A stretch of 61,202 nt of DNA from Candidatus Poribacteria bacterium (GCA_003635255.1 PYJC01000059.1:1-61202), one strand, 5' to 3'; counted from the first letter of the stretch, positions 1-8,860 are shown. The notes: generated by a model from the sequence alone, not told the origin. Program-made: numbers and translations.

Positions 1-696
1 CAGCACCTCATCGGAAATCGACAAGGGTAGCGGTTTGATGTTTTTACGGACTTTATAGCAGAAGTTGATACCTTGCTCGTTGAACCACTTGCGAAGGTCT
101 TCGGAGATATACCCTTTATCGCCATAAAGATTTCCGAAGAAACGCTCCGACGACAACTTCCATAGCGGTTGACGGTCATCGGTATTCCCTGGGGTCAACT
201 CAAAACCTAAGAGATCGCCTTTCTCATTGATAATCAGGTGGAGTTTAAACCCGTAAAACCACCCCATTGAAGTTTTCGAGCGTCCGGCGTGTGCTGCGAA
301 GACGCGATGCGATGAAATCCGCTTATTGTCGCAGACACGCAAACGTGTCGAATCGACGAAGGAGATGCCACTACATTCACCCAAGTTCGCATGAAGATAA
401 AGCGTCAAAAGCATCAACACCTCTTTCTTGAGTTGAACGAATCGAGAATAACTCACCAGATGCGGAAACTCGGCGCGCCAATAGACGCAGACGCGTCTTT
501 CGTAAAAGTGTTTGAATGTCCGATACCCACTTTGATGGAAAGCGATGAGGAGCGTCATCACTTCGCTATGATGCAGTTGCCGAGGACGCCCGCGCGTTTC
601 TGGGGGTGTCTCTTTTGGCAAACAGTGTGTTGCCTGCCATTTCTCATGTGCCAGAAAAAAGTCGTCGATTTCGCAGAAAAGTGTTATGATATTCAT
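1..696 (-). CDS. IS982-family transposase, C-terminus cut by window edge
   Basis: Reading the minus strand from ATG 694-696 gives an uninterrupted frame to base 1, 232 residues. It begins MNIITLFCEIDDFFLAH, and later has SGISFVDSTRLRVCDN, GWFYGFKLHLIINEKG, LTPGNTDDR and LYGDKGYIS, which is the DDE core layout of IS982-type transposases. Full-length members are near 290 aa, so about the last 60 residues lie outside the window. AAGGAG lies just upstream of the ATG. The element end is probably near 750, where the minus strand reads ACCCTTTTAGTATAA. It sits directly in a truncated hsdR, so it is the likely cause of that gene's loss. The opposite-strand frame at 391-717 is a shadow. Confidence 0.88.
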   Translation of the reverse strand, partial: MNIITLFCEIDDFFLAHEKWQATHCLPKETPPETRGRPRQLHHSEVMTLLIAFHQSGYRTFKHFYERRVCVYWRAEFPHLVSYSRFVQLKKEVLMLLTLYLHANLGECSGISFVDSTRLRVCDNKRISSHRVFAAHAGRSKTSMGWFYGFKLHLIINEKGDLLGFELTPGNTDDRQPLWKLSSERFFGNLYGDKGYISEDLRKWFNEQGINFCYKVRKNIKPLPLSISDEVL

Positions 697-750
697 CAGA
701 GAACTCCTTTTAGTTAGAGAATGTGGATAATCTCATTATACTAAAAGGGT
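697..750 (-). repeat. Probable terminal end of the IS982 element
   Basis: Between the transposase start and the broken hsdR, the minus strand carries ACCCTTTTAGTATAATGAG close to position 750. Similar AC-starting, AT-rich ends are known for IS982 elements. The partner end is outside the window, so the inverted repeat and target duplication cannot be checked here. The exact end is inferred. Confidence 0.45.
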
Positions 751-769
751 TCTCCTTATACAAAAACTT

Positions 770-2266
770 TCAAATATTTATCAAACTCACGTTCCGATAG
801 GTAATCTTCTGGCAAAATTCATCGCCTCTGCCGAATACTTCTTGAACAGTCCGGACAATATCCTCGGCATGTGAATCGTCTTTCGCAAAGATAAGCGTTT
901 TCGGGACAATCTCTCTACTCGGAAAAAGGTCTGCAAAGAGTTTTTCTTTGAAAGTCTGAATCACCGTCCGAATCTGGTCTTCAGCAACAAAATCCCGATC
1001 CAACTGATTTTCCGTATATTCAACATCAGCGTCTAATTCGTCCCAATGGAGTCGTCGGGTTTCTCTATCTCGCCTTGCTATATAATGTCCCGCCTCAATG
1101 TGGCTGCCGCTTTGCGTAATTTCGGTTTCAATCTTATAGACGTAGTAACCAACGTTTACATTGTCCGCAATGGCTTGCTCGTGGCGATATTCATAGACAA
1201 GGTTCTGATTGAAAAAATTGCGTGTTTGTCCATACGGGGTTGCGGTGAGTCCGATAATGAAAGCGTCAAAGTATTCTAATACGTGTCGCCATTTGCCATA
1301 GATAGAGCGGTGGCATTCATCAACGATAATAAGGTCAAACGTGTCAATAGGAATGTTTTGGCTATAGATGACTTTTTGTGGCGTTGTATCCTCTATTTCC
1401 TGTTCAAAAGCGGAACCTTCTTCATCATCGGAGGATTCATAATCGGGTTCACCTTTTAGCATGGAATAGAGACGTTGGATAGTGGTAATACAGACGGCAT
1501 TTACATCGTCAATAATGTTGCTGGAGAGATGCTCAACGTTGTAAAGGTCCGTAAATTTTCTGCCATCATCAGGAGTTGTGTAAGCCTGAAATTCTTGGAG
1601 GGTTTGCCTGCCAAGGTTCCGCCTATCTACAAGGAAAAGAACGCGTTTGACTTGGACAAACTTAATGAGTCGGTACACGCTGCTTACAGCGAGATACGTT
1701 TTCCCACTGCCAGTTGCCATTTGTATTAAGGTGCGTAGGTGCGCTTCTTTCAACGAATCTTCAAGATTGCTTATCGCGTCAAATTGGCAGTCTCTTAGAT
1801 CGCCTTCTTCTAATGTAGGTAAATTGTTCCTGAGATTTTTCCGAAGAGTCGTTAGTTCGTTACCTTGATCCAAGAGGGAATCAGGTGTATGAAATGTGAA
1901 GACCTTTCGTGAACGAGAGTCAGGATCTCGAATATCACGAAAATATGTCTCACTTCCTGTCGAAGCATAGGAAAAGGGAAATCTGGGTAGATTTGGCAAG
2001 TCATCCGGCAGACTCGCTCGATACCGTTGTGCTTGCTGAAGGGCACCGCTGAGCGTTGTTCCCTCTGACTTGGCTTCTATAACCCCGACCGCAATTCCAC
2101 CAATAAAGAGCAGGTAATCCGCACGCTGATCATATTTGAGAGGATATTCGCGTACAGCCACGCCCAACGCAACATCTGTATCACGTTCAGCATAATTTTG
2201 GATATGCCATCCTGATGCTTCAAGCATTTTATCTATATTGCGTCTGGCTCTCTTTTCAGGGGTCAT
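770..2266 (-). pseudogene. hsdR: Type I restriction R subunit (EcoEI-like), truncated
   Basis: Motor and nuclease subunit of a type I restriction enzyme, truncated at its C-terminus. The N-terminal nuclease-like core shows a D followed by EAK (about residues 50 and 64-66). The helicase shows Walker A ATGSGKT (about 184-190), a DECH motif in VDECHRS, and GLTATP. The frame stays hsdR-like to CQKITYR, then diverges near 794 and stops at 770, about 20 bp from the IS982 end. Family members carry several hundred more residues. ATG 2266 (MTPEKRARRNIDKM) is preferred over the upstream TTG at 2356, because the latter overlaps the preceding gene and has no better binding site. No hsdM or hsdS for it is visible, unless they lie beyond the window edge. 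Confidence 0.85.
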
Positions 2267-2322
2267 GGTAAATGCGAATTGTTTCCTTATTTCGTAAGTG
2301 GGTAGAGGGTCAAACAGAGAAG

Positions 2323-2724
2323 TTACTGAAAAAGGCGGTTTAGTTTTGCGAGGCAATCTTGTAGGCTGGCAGTATCCGTCAATGTGAAAGATACTTCATC
2401 TGGACGCTCATCATCGCGGGTTACATCATAGACAACAAGTCCGTCACCGTATATTTCTAACATCGCGATACCGTCTTCAAGGTGCCATTTGAAATTAAGG
2501 ATACCGTCTTCCGTCCAACTGATGTCGGGGCTGGGAATGCCGGAAATAAAAAGGGTTTCCATCAGAAAGAGAGCATCATTGAATACCAAATCGGGGGCAG
2601 GGAAGAAATCCTGATCTTCCACTGCCGGTTCGGTGATCTCTTTACGGATTTTCGAGAATTCCGCTTTTACATAGTGCCGAAACGATGTCTGATCTGTTCG
2701 TGCATTTTCAAAAAGTGATTGCAT
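2323..2724 (-). CDS. Hypothetical protein upstream of truncated hsdR
   Basis: A 133-residue acidic soluble protein starting MQSLFENARTD. I do not recognise the family. It has no membrane segment or cysteine motif. The middle is rich in aromatic and acidic residues (FFPAPDLVFNDALFLMETLF) and the end reads like an alpha/beta fold (DGIAMLEIYGDGLVVYDV). The ATG at 2724 is preferred over an ATG 15 codons upstream because the extra residues look non-coding. It ends 56 bp before the preferred hsdR start and is probably transcribed with it, so it may be an accessory gene of that broken restriction locus. Confidence 0.6.
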   Translation of the reverse strand: MQSLFENARTDQTSFRHYVKAEFSKIRKEITEPAVEDQDFFPAPDLVFNDALFLMETLFISGIPSPDISWTEDGILNFKWHLEDGIAMLEIYGDGLVVYDVTRDDERPDEVSFTLTDTASLQDCLAKLNRLFQ

Positions 2725-2795
2725 AATGTTTTCCAATTTGTGTGGTGGGTAGGCATGCTTTGATAACACACCTACCCGTATTTACAAGATAGATG

Positions 2796-3617
2796 CTAAT
2801 CGGTGCGTCTTTGCTTCAAGTGTGCCCAAGTAGTCGCTAACTTGCCGTCCGCTTCGACAGCGAGAACACCGCTGGCGAGTTGTTCAATTTCTGCTACGTC
2901 AAGTACCCGGTTATAGATGCGCATGTCGTCTATGAGTCCAGGCCACGATGTGGCATTATTATCCTTTGCCCCTTTACCAATGATTAATTTGGTGGCACCA
3001 GAGATTTCTCCCTTTTTACCATCGTCATTGTGTATAGGATCATCATCAAGCTCGCCATCAATATAGAGGGTCAGTTTTTCACCACTTTTCCAAGTAAAAA
3101 CGAGGTGTTGCCAATCAGTCGTTTGCACATCGCTTTTACCCTCATACGCCTGACCACCACCCGTTGTTGTAATTGCGCCCTTGATAAGATTCGTACCACC
3201 TTTCGTTGCCCAACTGGCGGCATCGTAGCGTAACCCGAAAACATCATCCCCGCCAGCAGGGTCTTTCCCAAAGATAATACCTCTGTCGTGTCCAACTGAA
3301 TCAGATTTTACCCAAACAGAAATGGTAAAAGCCTCAAGTCCGTTGATATAGTCTCCACCTTTCGCATCTTCAACCGCAGCACCTGCACCGTCGAGTGCCA
3401 CAGCACCACCAATCTTACCGCCATTCGGTTTCCATTTCGCACCCTCAATGAGTTTAGCGGCGTTGCCATTTCCGCTCTCGTCAGAAGCATCTTTTCCTGA
3501 ACGGTCATCAAAAGGCAAATAGATGAGTAGACCGTCATTCAGACCAGCACCTGCGACTGATGTTAGGTAAACAGTCACTACGAGTATAATTAGTATGAAC
3601 CAACTTAAGTTTCTCAT
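2796..3617 (-). CDS. Secreted LamG-domain protein
   Basis: A 273-residue exported protein. Residues about 1-23 form a signal peptide (hydrophobic LSWFILIILVVTVYLTSVAG, then AGA). The rest is one concanavalin A-like LamG fold: GLLIYLPFDD near the start of the domain, GFTISVWVKS-like strand (AFTISVWVKSDS), WQHLVFTWKSG, LYIDGELDD, and the closing GLIDDMRIYNRVLDVAEIEQL. Such domains bind glycans or proteins on the cell surface; no catalytic residues are seen. AGGAGGAAATTGAA precedes the ATG, a strong ribosome site. It stands alone, with a terminator from the upstream gene between them. LamG proteins of this kind are abundant in Poribacteria. Confidence 0.88.
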   Translation of the reverse strand: MRNLSWFILIILVVTVYLTSVAGAGLNDGLLIYLPFDDRSGKDASDESGNGNAAKLIEGAKWKPNGGKIGGAVALDGAGAAVEDAKGGDYINGLEAFTISVWVKSDSVGHDRGIIFGKDPAGGDDVFGLRYDAASWATKGGTNLIKGAITTTGGGQAYEGKSDVQTTDWQHLVFTWKSGEKLTLYIDGELDDDPIHNDDGKKGEISGATKLIIGKGAKDNNATSWPGLIDDMRIYNRVLDVAEIEQLASGVLAVEADGKLATTWAHLKQRRTD

Positions 3618-3652
3618 TTCAATTTCCTCCTACAAGTGACATTCTGTTAATG

Positions 3653-3686
3653 GAAAAAAAGGGACAGGCATAGAGAAACCTGCCCC
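3653..3686 (-). terminator. Intrinsic terminator after the 3708-4463 gene
   Basis: On the minus strand GGGGCAGG, a loop, and CCTGTCCC form a stem with one mismatch, followed by seven T residues. It lies 20-55 bp past the stop of the isomerase-like gene and before the LamG gene, so it separates the two transcripts. Confidence 0.8.
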
Positions 3687-3707
3687 TATAACCTTCTGTA
3701 GACGTGT

Positions 3708-4463
3708 TTAGACGTTACACACATCAAAAGCGTGTTGCATCGCATCGAATGCGTCGCCTTTTGGACCGAACTCGTGTCCTACATAGAGCTCGTACCCGGT
3801 GTTGGCGATGGCACGCATCACGGCAGGATAGTAGATTTCCTGCTCGTCGTCAAGGTCATGTCTGCCCGGATTGCCAGCAGTATGGTAGTGCCCGATGTAC
3901 TCGCTGTAGTCCGTAATGTTACGGATGAGATCGCCTTCCATAATCTGCATGTGATAAATGTCGTAGAGCAACTGCGCCCGTGGTGAACCGACACCCTTGC
4001 AGACTTCGACGCCCCATGCTGTTGTATCGCATTGATAGTCCGGGTGGTTGACTTTGCTGTTGAGGAGTTCGACGCAGAGGTTGATCCCTTTCTCTTCTGC
4101 ATATTTGGTGACGCGGGACAGACCTGCAATCGTGTTATCGCGTCCTTCCTCCTCTGACCTGCCTTCTCTGTTCCCTGAGAAGCAGATAAGCCCAGGGATG
4201 TCATTTTCCGCTGCGATGTCAATATTCTTGAGGAGTTCGTCCTCGATTCTGTCATGGTTGCTCGGATCGTTCAAGCCGGACGGAAGGGACGAGTGTCCTA
4301 CGATAATCGCGATGCGCATCCCGTGATCCTTAACGACCGACCAGTGTTCTGCGGGCAGCATCTCAACAGATTTATAACCGATTTCGGCGGCTTTCTTAAT
4401 AACGTCTATGGGGTCTCTGCCACGGCTGAAACCGCCAAAGCAGATGGATTGATTAATTGGCAT
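3708..4463 (-). CDS. Sugar phosphate isomerase/epimerase (TIM barrel)
   Basis: A 251-residue member of the xylose isomerase-like TIM-barrel (AP endonuclease 2) superfamily, closest in style to hydroxypyruvate isomerase-like proteins. Seen: IKKAAEIGYKSVEML near the N-terminus, the metal-ligand strand INLCVELLNSKVN, LLYDIYHMQIMEGD, YIGHYHTAGNPGRHDLDDEQEI and the last strand LYVGHEF. These carry the E, D, H and E metal ligands expected for this fold. Substrate cannot be read from sequence. I start it at ATG 4463 (MPINQSICFGG) because AAAGAGAAA lies just upstream, and the longer frame runs through a repeat hairpin. It lies 97 bp after a Gfo/Idh/MocA gene on the same strand, a pairing common in inositol and rare-sugar catabolism. 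Confidence 0.85.
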   Translation of the reverse strand: MPINQSICFGGFSRGRDPIDVIKKAAEIGYKSVEMLPAEHWSVVKDHGMRIAIIVGHSSLPSGLNDPSNHDRIEDELLKNIDIAAENDIPGLICFSGNREGRSEEEGRDNTIAGLSRVTKYAEEKGINLCVELLNSKVNHPDYQCDTTAWGVEVCKGVGSPRAQLLYDIYHMQIMEGDLIRNITDYSEYIGHYHTAGNPGRHDLDDEQEIYYPAVMRAIANTGYELYVGHEFGPKGDAFDAMQHAFDVCNV

Positions 4464-4485
4464 AATTTTCTCTTTCTTCAAAGTA

Positions 4486-4542
4486 GTAGGCACGCTCCGC
4501 CGTGCCGTAACAATTAGGGTAGTAGGCACGCTCCGCCGTGCC
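4486..4542 (+). repeat. Two GTAGG-foot hairpins (REP-like), CACG stem type
   Basis: Copies at 4486-4506 and 4522-4542. Each reads GTAG, then GGCACG, loop CTCCGC, CGTGCC, so a perfect 6-bp stem sits on a GTAG foot. They lie in the gap between the Gfo/Idh/MocA and isomerase genes. Confidence 0.8.
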
Positions 4543-4560
4543 CTAACGACTTGTTATTTT

Positions 4561-5526
4561 CTATAGGTCTACTGCCTTACCGGTTTGGAAGGAGGTACTG
4601 GCTGCAAGCATAATGCGGAGCGTCTCCAACGCGTCGCTATAAGGCGATAGGATCTTAGAGGCATCACCGCTCTTAACAGCATCAATAAAGACACGATCGC
4701 GGTCTTGTCCGCCGCTGCCGGAAAGCGGTTCTGTCTCGCCACCACGGTTCACATTGTTCGGACCGCCGACAGTGACGACGAGTCCGCGCGTGAACACTTC
4801 AAGATGGACACGACCGAAACCTTCCATGGCACAACTTGAGACGATATTGGCGACTGCACCGTTCTTAAACTCGATGTTCACCATGCTGATGTCATCAACA
4901 TCGTAGTTTTCTATATGTGTCATACTACCGCTCGCGGCGACACCGTGTACGGTTTTACCGTCGCTACCGACGAGGAAACGGGCGAGATCAAAAATATGCG
5001 TTGTCTGTTCAACGTGCTGTCCACCGGATTCTGCGCGAACCCGCCACCACGGTGTACCGGGCATACCACCGATCCAGTAACCGAGCGCACCGAGAATTTG
5101 CGGTTGTTCTTCGAGCATCGCTTTCGCATTCTGCGCGTTGCCACCATAACGCCAGTGGTAACCAACACTTGTGATAACACCGCTCCGCGCAACGTCTTCA
5201 TTGATGATGATTGCGGGTTCAAGTTCAGAATGAATCGGTTTCTCAATGAACATCGCTATGCCTTGTTCACAAGCGATACGTTCCTGTTCACCGTGTGCAA
5301 ACGGCGGTGTGCAGATATAAACCGCGTCCAAATCCTCTTTGTCGTACATGACCCGATAGTCGGTATAAGCGTTTCCACCGAATTCTTCAGCGCGCGCTTT
5401 CGCGCGGTCTTCCGAAATATCGCACATCGCACAAAATTCGACATCCTCAAAATTATCTTTGAGGTTGTTCATGTGCGCACCAGCCATACCGCCGGTTCCG
5501 ATAAAACCGAGTTTCACTTTATCCAT
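4561..5526 (-). CDS. Gfo/Idh/MocA-family oxidoreductase
   Basis: A 321-residue NAD(P)-dependent sugar or inositol dehydrogenase-like enzyme. The Rossmann fold opens with KLGFIGTGGMAGAHM (GxGxxA type), followed by the acidic end of strand two (CAMCDIS). The EKP motif is present as MFIEKPIHSE, giving the family's catalytic Lys. The C-terminal alpha/beta domain includes GGQHVEQTTHIFDLARFL, which holds the conserved His and Asp. AAGGAGAAAAT precedes ATG 5526. It is co-directional with the downstream isomerase-like gene and probably part of the same catabolic unit. The substrate is not determined. Confidence 0.88.
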   Translation of the reverse strand: MDKVKLGFIGTGGMAGAHMNNLKDNFEDVEFCAMCDISEDRAKARAEEFGGNAYTDYRVMYDKEDLDAVYICTPPFAHGEQERIACEQGIAMFIEKPIHSELEPAIIINEDVARSGVITSVGYHWRYGGNAQNAKAMLEEQPQILGALGYWIGGMPGTPWWRVRAESGGQHVEQTTHIFDLARFLVGSDGKTVHGVAASGSMTHIENYDVDDISMVNIEFKNGAVANIVSSCAMEGFGRVHLEVFTRGLVVTVGGPNNVNRGGETEPLSGSGGQDRDRVFIDAVKSGDASKILSPYSDALETLRIMLAASTSFQTGKAVDL

Positions 5527-5622
5527 ATTTTCTCCTTAAAAATGGGTATTCCAAAATCCCTAAGTTTTACTGCTATAGTTTAACAAAACCCACTGTTATA
5601 TAGCAAGCAATTTATTTTAGTG

Positions 5623-5660
5623 GTTATCAGTCATCAGCAGATTAGCCGTCAGCCGTCAGG
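5623..5660 (-). repeat. Heptamer array (TGACGGC type)
   Basis: On the minus strand units TGACGGC TGACGGC TAATCTG CTGATGA CTGATAA lie in near-perfect 7-bp phase. Same family as the other heptamer arrays in this window. Confidence 0.7.
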
Positions 5661-5715
5661 TCGGTTTTTTCTCATGAAGATTAAGAATTTAATCGGGTAA
5701 TTTTTCGGGAAGTCC

Positions 5716-5740
5716 GGTTCGGTTAGGAAACCGAACCTAC
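5716..5740 (-). repeat. GTAGG-foot hairpin, TTCGG stem type
   Basis: On the minus strand GTAG is followed by GGTTCGGTT, a loop of TCC, and AACCGAACC: a 9-bp perfect stem on a GTAG foot. The same stem type recurs at 29762. Confidence 0.8.
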
Positions 5741-5871
5741 CGGGTTTGGAGGAACATAGAATTACCCAAATATTTTATTACACTTCATCTGAAAAAACCT
5801 CTCAGCGGCCAGTAAAGAGGATGTTTGGTGAATCCACGGGGAAATACCCAAGCAAAAACACGCCTCTTAAC

Positions 5872-5914
5872 TGACTGCTGATGGCTGATGGCTGACAGCC
5901 GATGGCTAATTGCT
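5872..5914 (+). repeat. Heptamer array (TGATGGC type)
   Basis: Six units in strict 7-bp phase: TGACTGC, TGATGGC twice, TGACAGC, CGATGGC, TAATTGC. Confidence 0.8.
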
Positions 5915-5935
5915 TCTGCAATTTATTTCCAAATG

Positions 5936-5944
5936 TGGTATAAT
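5936..5944 (+). promoter_or_regulatory. Extended -10 promoter element
   Basis: TGGTATAAT is a perfect extended -10 (TGnTATAAT). No good -35 lies at 17 bp. It points at the isomerase gene starting at 6077, with a repeat-filled leader of about 125 nt. Confidence 0.5.
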
Positions 5945-5960
5945 ATTTTAAATGGCGATC

Positions 5961-6057
5961 TGCCGTCAGCAGTCAGTTATACGTTATACGTTTGCTGACG
6001 GTTTCCATTAAGCCATAAACGTTCTTGCTGACGGCTGAAAGCCGATAGCCGATAGCC
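5961..6057 (+). repeat. Two short heptamer arrays
   Basis: 5961-5980 reads TGACTGC TGACGGC on the minus strand; 6027-6057 reads TGACGGC TGAAAGC CGATAGC CGATAGC on the plus strand. The second lies just upstream of the ribosome site of the next gene. Confidence 0.7.
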
Positions 6058-6076
6058 AAAAAACAAGGAGAACACT

Positions 6077-6868
6077 ATGGGATTCAAATTTGGATATAGT
6101 ACATTACGTTGGCAACAACCTGATTTTGAAGAACTCCTGACCCAACTCAAAGATGCCGGTTGGGACGGTTGGGAGATGCGTCAATCCTTGGACTGGGTCG
6201 GGACACCACAGCGGATCCGACAGGTCTGTGACAATACCGACCTACCCGTCGCTGCTGTCACAGCACGCGGGCTGCCAATTGACAAAAACCCCGAACAGAT
6301 GGAACTCAATAAACGCCGAATTGACTTCGCTGCAGAAGTTGAAGCCGACTGTTTCATGTTCATGGGAGCGGGCAAACCACAGGATCGCCCTGTTGATAGT
6401 TCCGACCTCGCAGCACTCGCCGATGTTTCCGAAGACTGGGCGGAATACGCCTCACAATACGGTCTGGATGTCTGTTATCACATCCATACAAACACCACTG
6501 TCGATTCAATTGACGATTGGGCGAAATATATGAGCCTGCTCCGAAAGTGCAAGTTGTGTATAGACGTATCGCATTCCGCACTCTGGGGCTACGATCCGAT
6601 TGCGTCTATTCGCCGTTATAGCGATGTCCTCGTCTACGTCCATCTTCAGGATTATTCAGGCTACACAGGTGGAGAGGGGAACTCATACGAAGTGGACTGG
6701 GTTGATGTCGGTGCTGGAAATGTGATGGATTTTCCGGGAATCATGTCCATCTTAGAGGAACTCAACTATGATCGCTGGATTACCGCATGTCCGGGCATGG
6801 TTGAAGACCGGACTGATCTTCAACGCATGTCCGTTAACCGAGAATACTTGCGGCAATTAGGCTATTAG
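6077..6868 (+). CDS. Sugar phosphate isomerase/epimerase (TIM barrel)
   Basis: A 263-residue xylose isomerase-like TIM-barrel protein, homologous in fold to the 3708-4463 product but clearly diverged. Seen: GFKFGYSTLRWQQPDFEELL at the N-terminus, LKDAGWDGWEMRQSL, a mid strand with DVCYHIHTNTTV, KLCIDVSHSALWGYD, and VLVYVHLQDYSG. His, Asp and His are in positions where the family binds a divalent metal; the usual last-strand Glu is not obvious (WITACPG). AAGGAGAACACT precedes the ATG. The stop codon TAG overlaps the first copy of a 44-bp tandem repeat. It is divergent from the Gfo/Idh/MocA gene, and the two may share a control region. Confidence 0.83.
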   Translation: MGFKFGYSTLRWQQPDFEELLTQLKDAGWDGWEMRQSLDWVGTPQRIRQVCDNTDLPVAAVTARGLPIDKNPEQMELNKRRIDFAAEVEADCFMFMGAGKPQDRPVDSSDLAALADVSEDWAEYASQYGLDVCYHIHTNTTVDSIDDWAKYMSLLRKCKLCIDVSHSALWGYDPIASIRRYSDVLVYVHLQDYSGYTGGEGNSYEVDWVDVGAGNVMDFPGIMSILEELNYDRWITACPGMVEDRTDLQRMSVNREYLRQLGY

Positions 6869-6986
6869 GAAGATCGGGGTTACAAACCCCTCCTACAAGG
6901 GGAGAAGCTGAGGAAGATCGGGGTTACAAACCCCTCCTACAAGGGGAGAAGCTGAGGAAATCGGGGTTACAAACCCCTCCTACAAG
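6867..6986 (-). repeat. 44-bp tandem repeat (2.7 copies) with GTAGG-foot hairpins
   Basis: Copies start at 6867, 6911 and 6955; the third is partial. On the minus strand each contains GTAG, GAGGGG, then TTTGTAA and CCCC, the same GTAGG-plus-palindrome layout as the other REP-like elements. The first copy overlaps the stop codon of the upstream gene by two bases. Confidence 0.85.
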
Positions 6987-7005
6987 AAGGGAAGAGACAA
7001 CGCGT

Positions 7006-8826
7006 ATGAACCAATCAGCGGGTGAGATCCGCTCTATTCTTGCTACGGATTGTGGCAGTACAACGACGAAAGCAATCTTAATTGAAAAACGGGATGACGA
7101 GTATCAACTGGTCGTGCGGGGTGAAGCACCCACGACTGTTGAGGCACCGGTTGAAGATGTAACCGCAGGCGTAATCAACGCCATCACCGAAGTTGAGGAA
7201 CTCGCAGGTCGAAAACTTCTTAATGATGGCATCATCATAAAACCACAAAACGGCGACGAAGGTGTTGACATCTATATTTCGACGAGTAGTGCGGGGGGTG
7301 GACTCCAGATGATGGTAGCCGGTGTTGTGCGCAATCTTACAGGCGAAAGCGCGGAACGTGCTGCGCTCGGTGCAGGTGCAATCGTCATGGATGTCATTGC
7401 CTCTAACGACAAACGCCTCCCCCACGAAAAAATTGAACGTATCCGACATCTCCGTCCGGATATGCTACTCCTCTCCGGAGGCGTTGATGGCGGGACGACT
7501 TCACACGTCGTTGAATTGGCGGAGATTATCGCTGCTGCACGTCCGAGCCCCCGGTTGGGGATCGCTTACGAACTCCCGCTTATCTATGCTGGAAATATAG
7601 ATGCCCGTGAATCGATTCAAGAACGCTTGCAAGAGGTCATGGCACTACAGATGGTAGACAACCTCCGCCCCGTTTTGGAACGTGAAAATTTAATGCCGAC
7701 ACGCCACAAGATTCAGGAGCAGTTCCTTGAGCATGTCATGGCGCATGCGCCCGGTTATAAGCGACTCATCGACTGGACAGACGCACCTATTATGCCAACC
7801 CCGGGTGCAGTCGGCGAGATTATCCAGACCGTCTCTGAACAACAGGATATTGAAGTGGTTGGTGTGGACATCGGTGGGGCAACGACGGATGTTTTTTCTG
7901 TTTTCAAAAATAAGGAAGCAGAACCGATCTTTAACCGGACCGTCAGTGCGAACCTCGGTATGAGTTACAGTGTCTCGAATGTCCTCGCTGAAGCCGGTTT
8001 GGAAAACGTTCTCCGATGGGTCCCGTTTGATATTGAAGTGAGTGACCTCCGTAATCGCGTTAAAAACAAAATGATCCGTCCAACGACGATTCCACAAACC
8101 TTGCAAGAGTTGGTTCTGGAGCAGGCGATTGCACGTGAGGCACTCCGGCTCGCTTTTGAACAGCATAAGCAGCTTGCCGTTGAGTTACGCGGTGTGCAAC
8201 AACAGCGTACTATTTCTGAAGCATTTGATCAGACGGAGAGCGGTCAGACGCTCGTTAATATGCTCTCTTTGGATATGCTCGTCGGAAGTGGTGGGGTTTT
8301 ATCGCACGCACCCCGTCGGCAGCAAGCGATGCTCATGATGATAGATGCGTTCCAACCCGAAGGTATAACCCATCTTACTGTTGACAGCATCTTCATGATG
8401 CCTCAACTCGGTGTGCTGGCACAAGTCAACCCTGAAGCCGCAACGCACGTCTTTGAACGAGACTGTCTCATCCACCTTGGCACCTCTATTGTACCCGTCG
8501 GTACCGGAAATACCGGAGACGAGTGTCTCATCATTGAGATGAGTGGTGAAAGTATATCACCAATGAATGAAAATATCCAGTTTGGCGAACTCCGCCGCTA
8601 TCCGCTGCCTTTCGGTGAAAAGGCGACACTGAAACTCCAACCCTCACGTCGGTTTGATCTCGGTGCCGGGAACGGAAATCCTATTGAAACAGAAGTGATC
8701 GGTGGTGTTGTCGGTTTAGTTGTTGATACCCGCGGCAGACCGCTTGAGATTCCAACGGATTCCGAATTGCGCGTCGCGCAGCTCACGAAATGGCATACTG
8801 CTTTGGATACCTACCCATCACCCTAA
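7006..8826 (+). CDS. GlmL/MutL-family ASKHA ATPase
   Basis: A 606-residue protein of the MutL (GlmL) family, the actin-like ATPase encoded beside glutamate mutase and thought to reactivate or protect the B12-dependent enzyme. Seen: the phosphate-1 motif ILATDCGSTTTKAILIE near residue 11, SSAGGGLQMMVAGVV, LLLSGGVDGGTT, the second phosphate loop VVGVDIGGATTDVFSV around residue 285, and VGSGGVLSHA. Length fits the family. No glutamate mutase S or E subunit lies nearby, so its client here is unknown. AAGGGAAGAG lies 12 bp upstream of the ATG, past the tandem repeat. Confidence 0.85.
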   Translation: MNQSAGEIRSILATDCGSTTTKAILIEKRDDEYQLVVRGEAPTTVEAPVEDVTAGVINAITEVEELAGRKLLNDGIIIKPQNGDEGVDIYISTSSAGGGLQMMVAGVVRNLTGESAERAALGAGAIVMDVIASNDKRLPHEKIERIRHLRPDMLLLSGGVDGGTTSHVVELAEIIAAARPSPRLGIAYELPLIYAGNIDARESIQERLQEVMALQMVDNLRPVLERENLMPTRHKIQEQFLEHVMAHAPGYKRLIDWTDAPIMPTPGAVGEIIQTVSEQQDIEVVGVDIGGATTDVFSVFKNKEAEPIFNRTVSANLGMSYSVSNVLAEAGLENVLRWVPFDIEVSDLRNRVKNKMIRPTTIPQTLQELVLEQAIAREALRLAFEQHKQLAVELRGVQQQRTISEAFDQTESGQTLVNMLSLDMLVGSGGVLSHAPRRQQAMLMMIDAFQPEGITHLTVDSIFMMPQLGVLAQVNPEAATHVFERDCLIHLGTSIVPVGTGNTGDECLIIEMSGESISPMNENIQFGELRRYPLPFGEKATLKLQPSRRFDLGAGNGNPIETEVIGGVVGLVVDTRGRPLEIPTDSELRVAQLTKWHTALDTYPSP

Positions 8827-8860
8827 GCACCACAAAGTTATTTCTAAATAGCGACCCTTC

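Larger units (their letters stand above)
5527..6076. other. 550-bp divergent intergenic region filled with repeats
   Basis: Lies between the divergent Gfo/Idh/MocA and isomerase genes. No ORF is credible. It contains heptamer arrays at 5623-5660, 5872-5914, 5961-5980 and 6027-6057, a GTAGG-foot hairpin at 5716-5740 and an extended -10 at 5936-5944. Confidence 0.8.

Noticed and set aside
391..717. Plus-strand ORF of 108 codons
   Set aside because: It lies antisense to the IS982 transposase, which has clear family motifs; the plus frame has none.
4915..5583. Plus-strand ORF of 222 codons
   Set aside because: Antisense to the Gfo/Idh/MocA gene whose motifs are intact.
6867..6986. CRISPR array
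   Set aside because: The 44-bp units are direct tandem copies without variable spacers. No cas gene is present in the window. The same applies to the 53-bp repeat at 50105.
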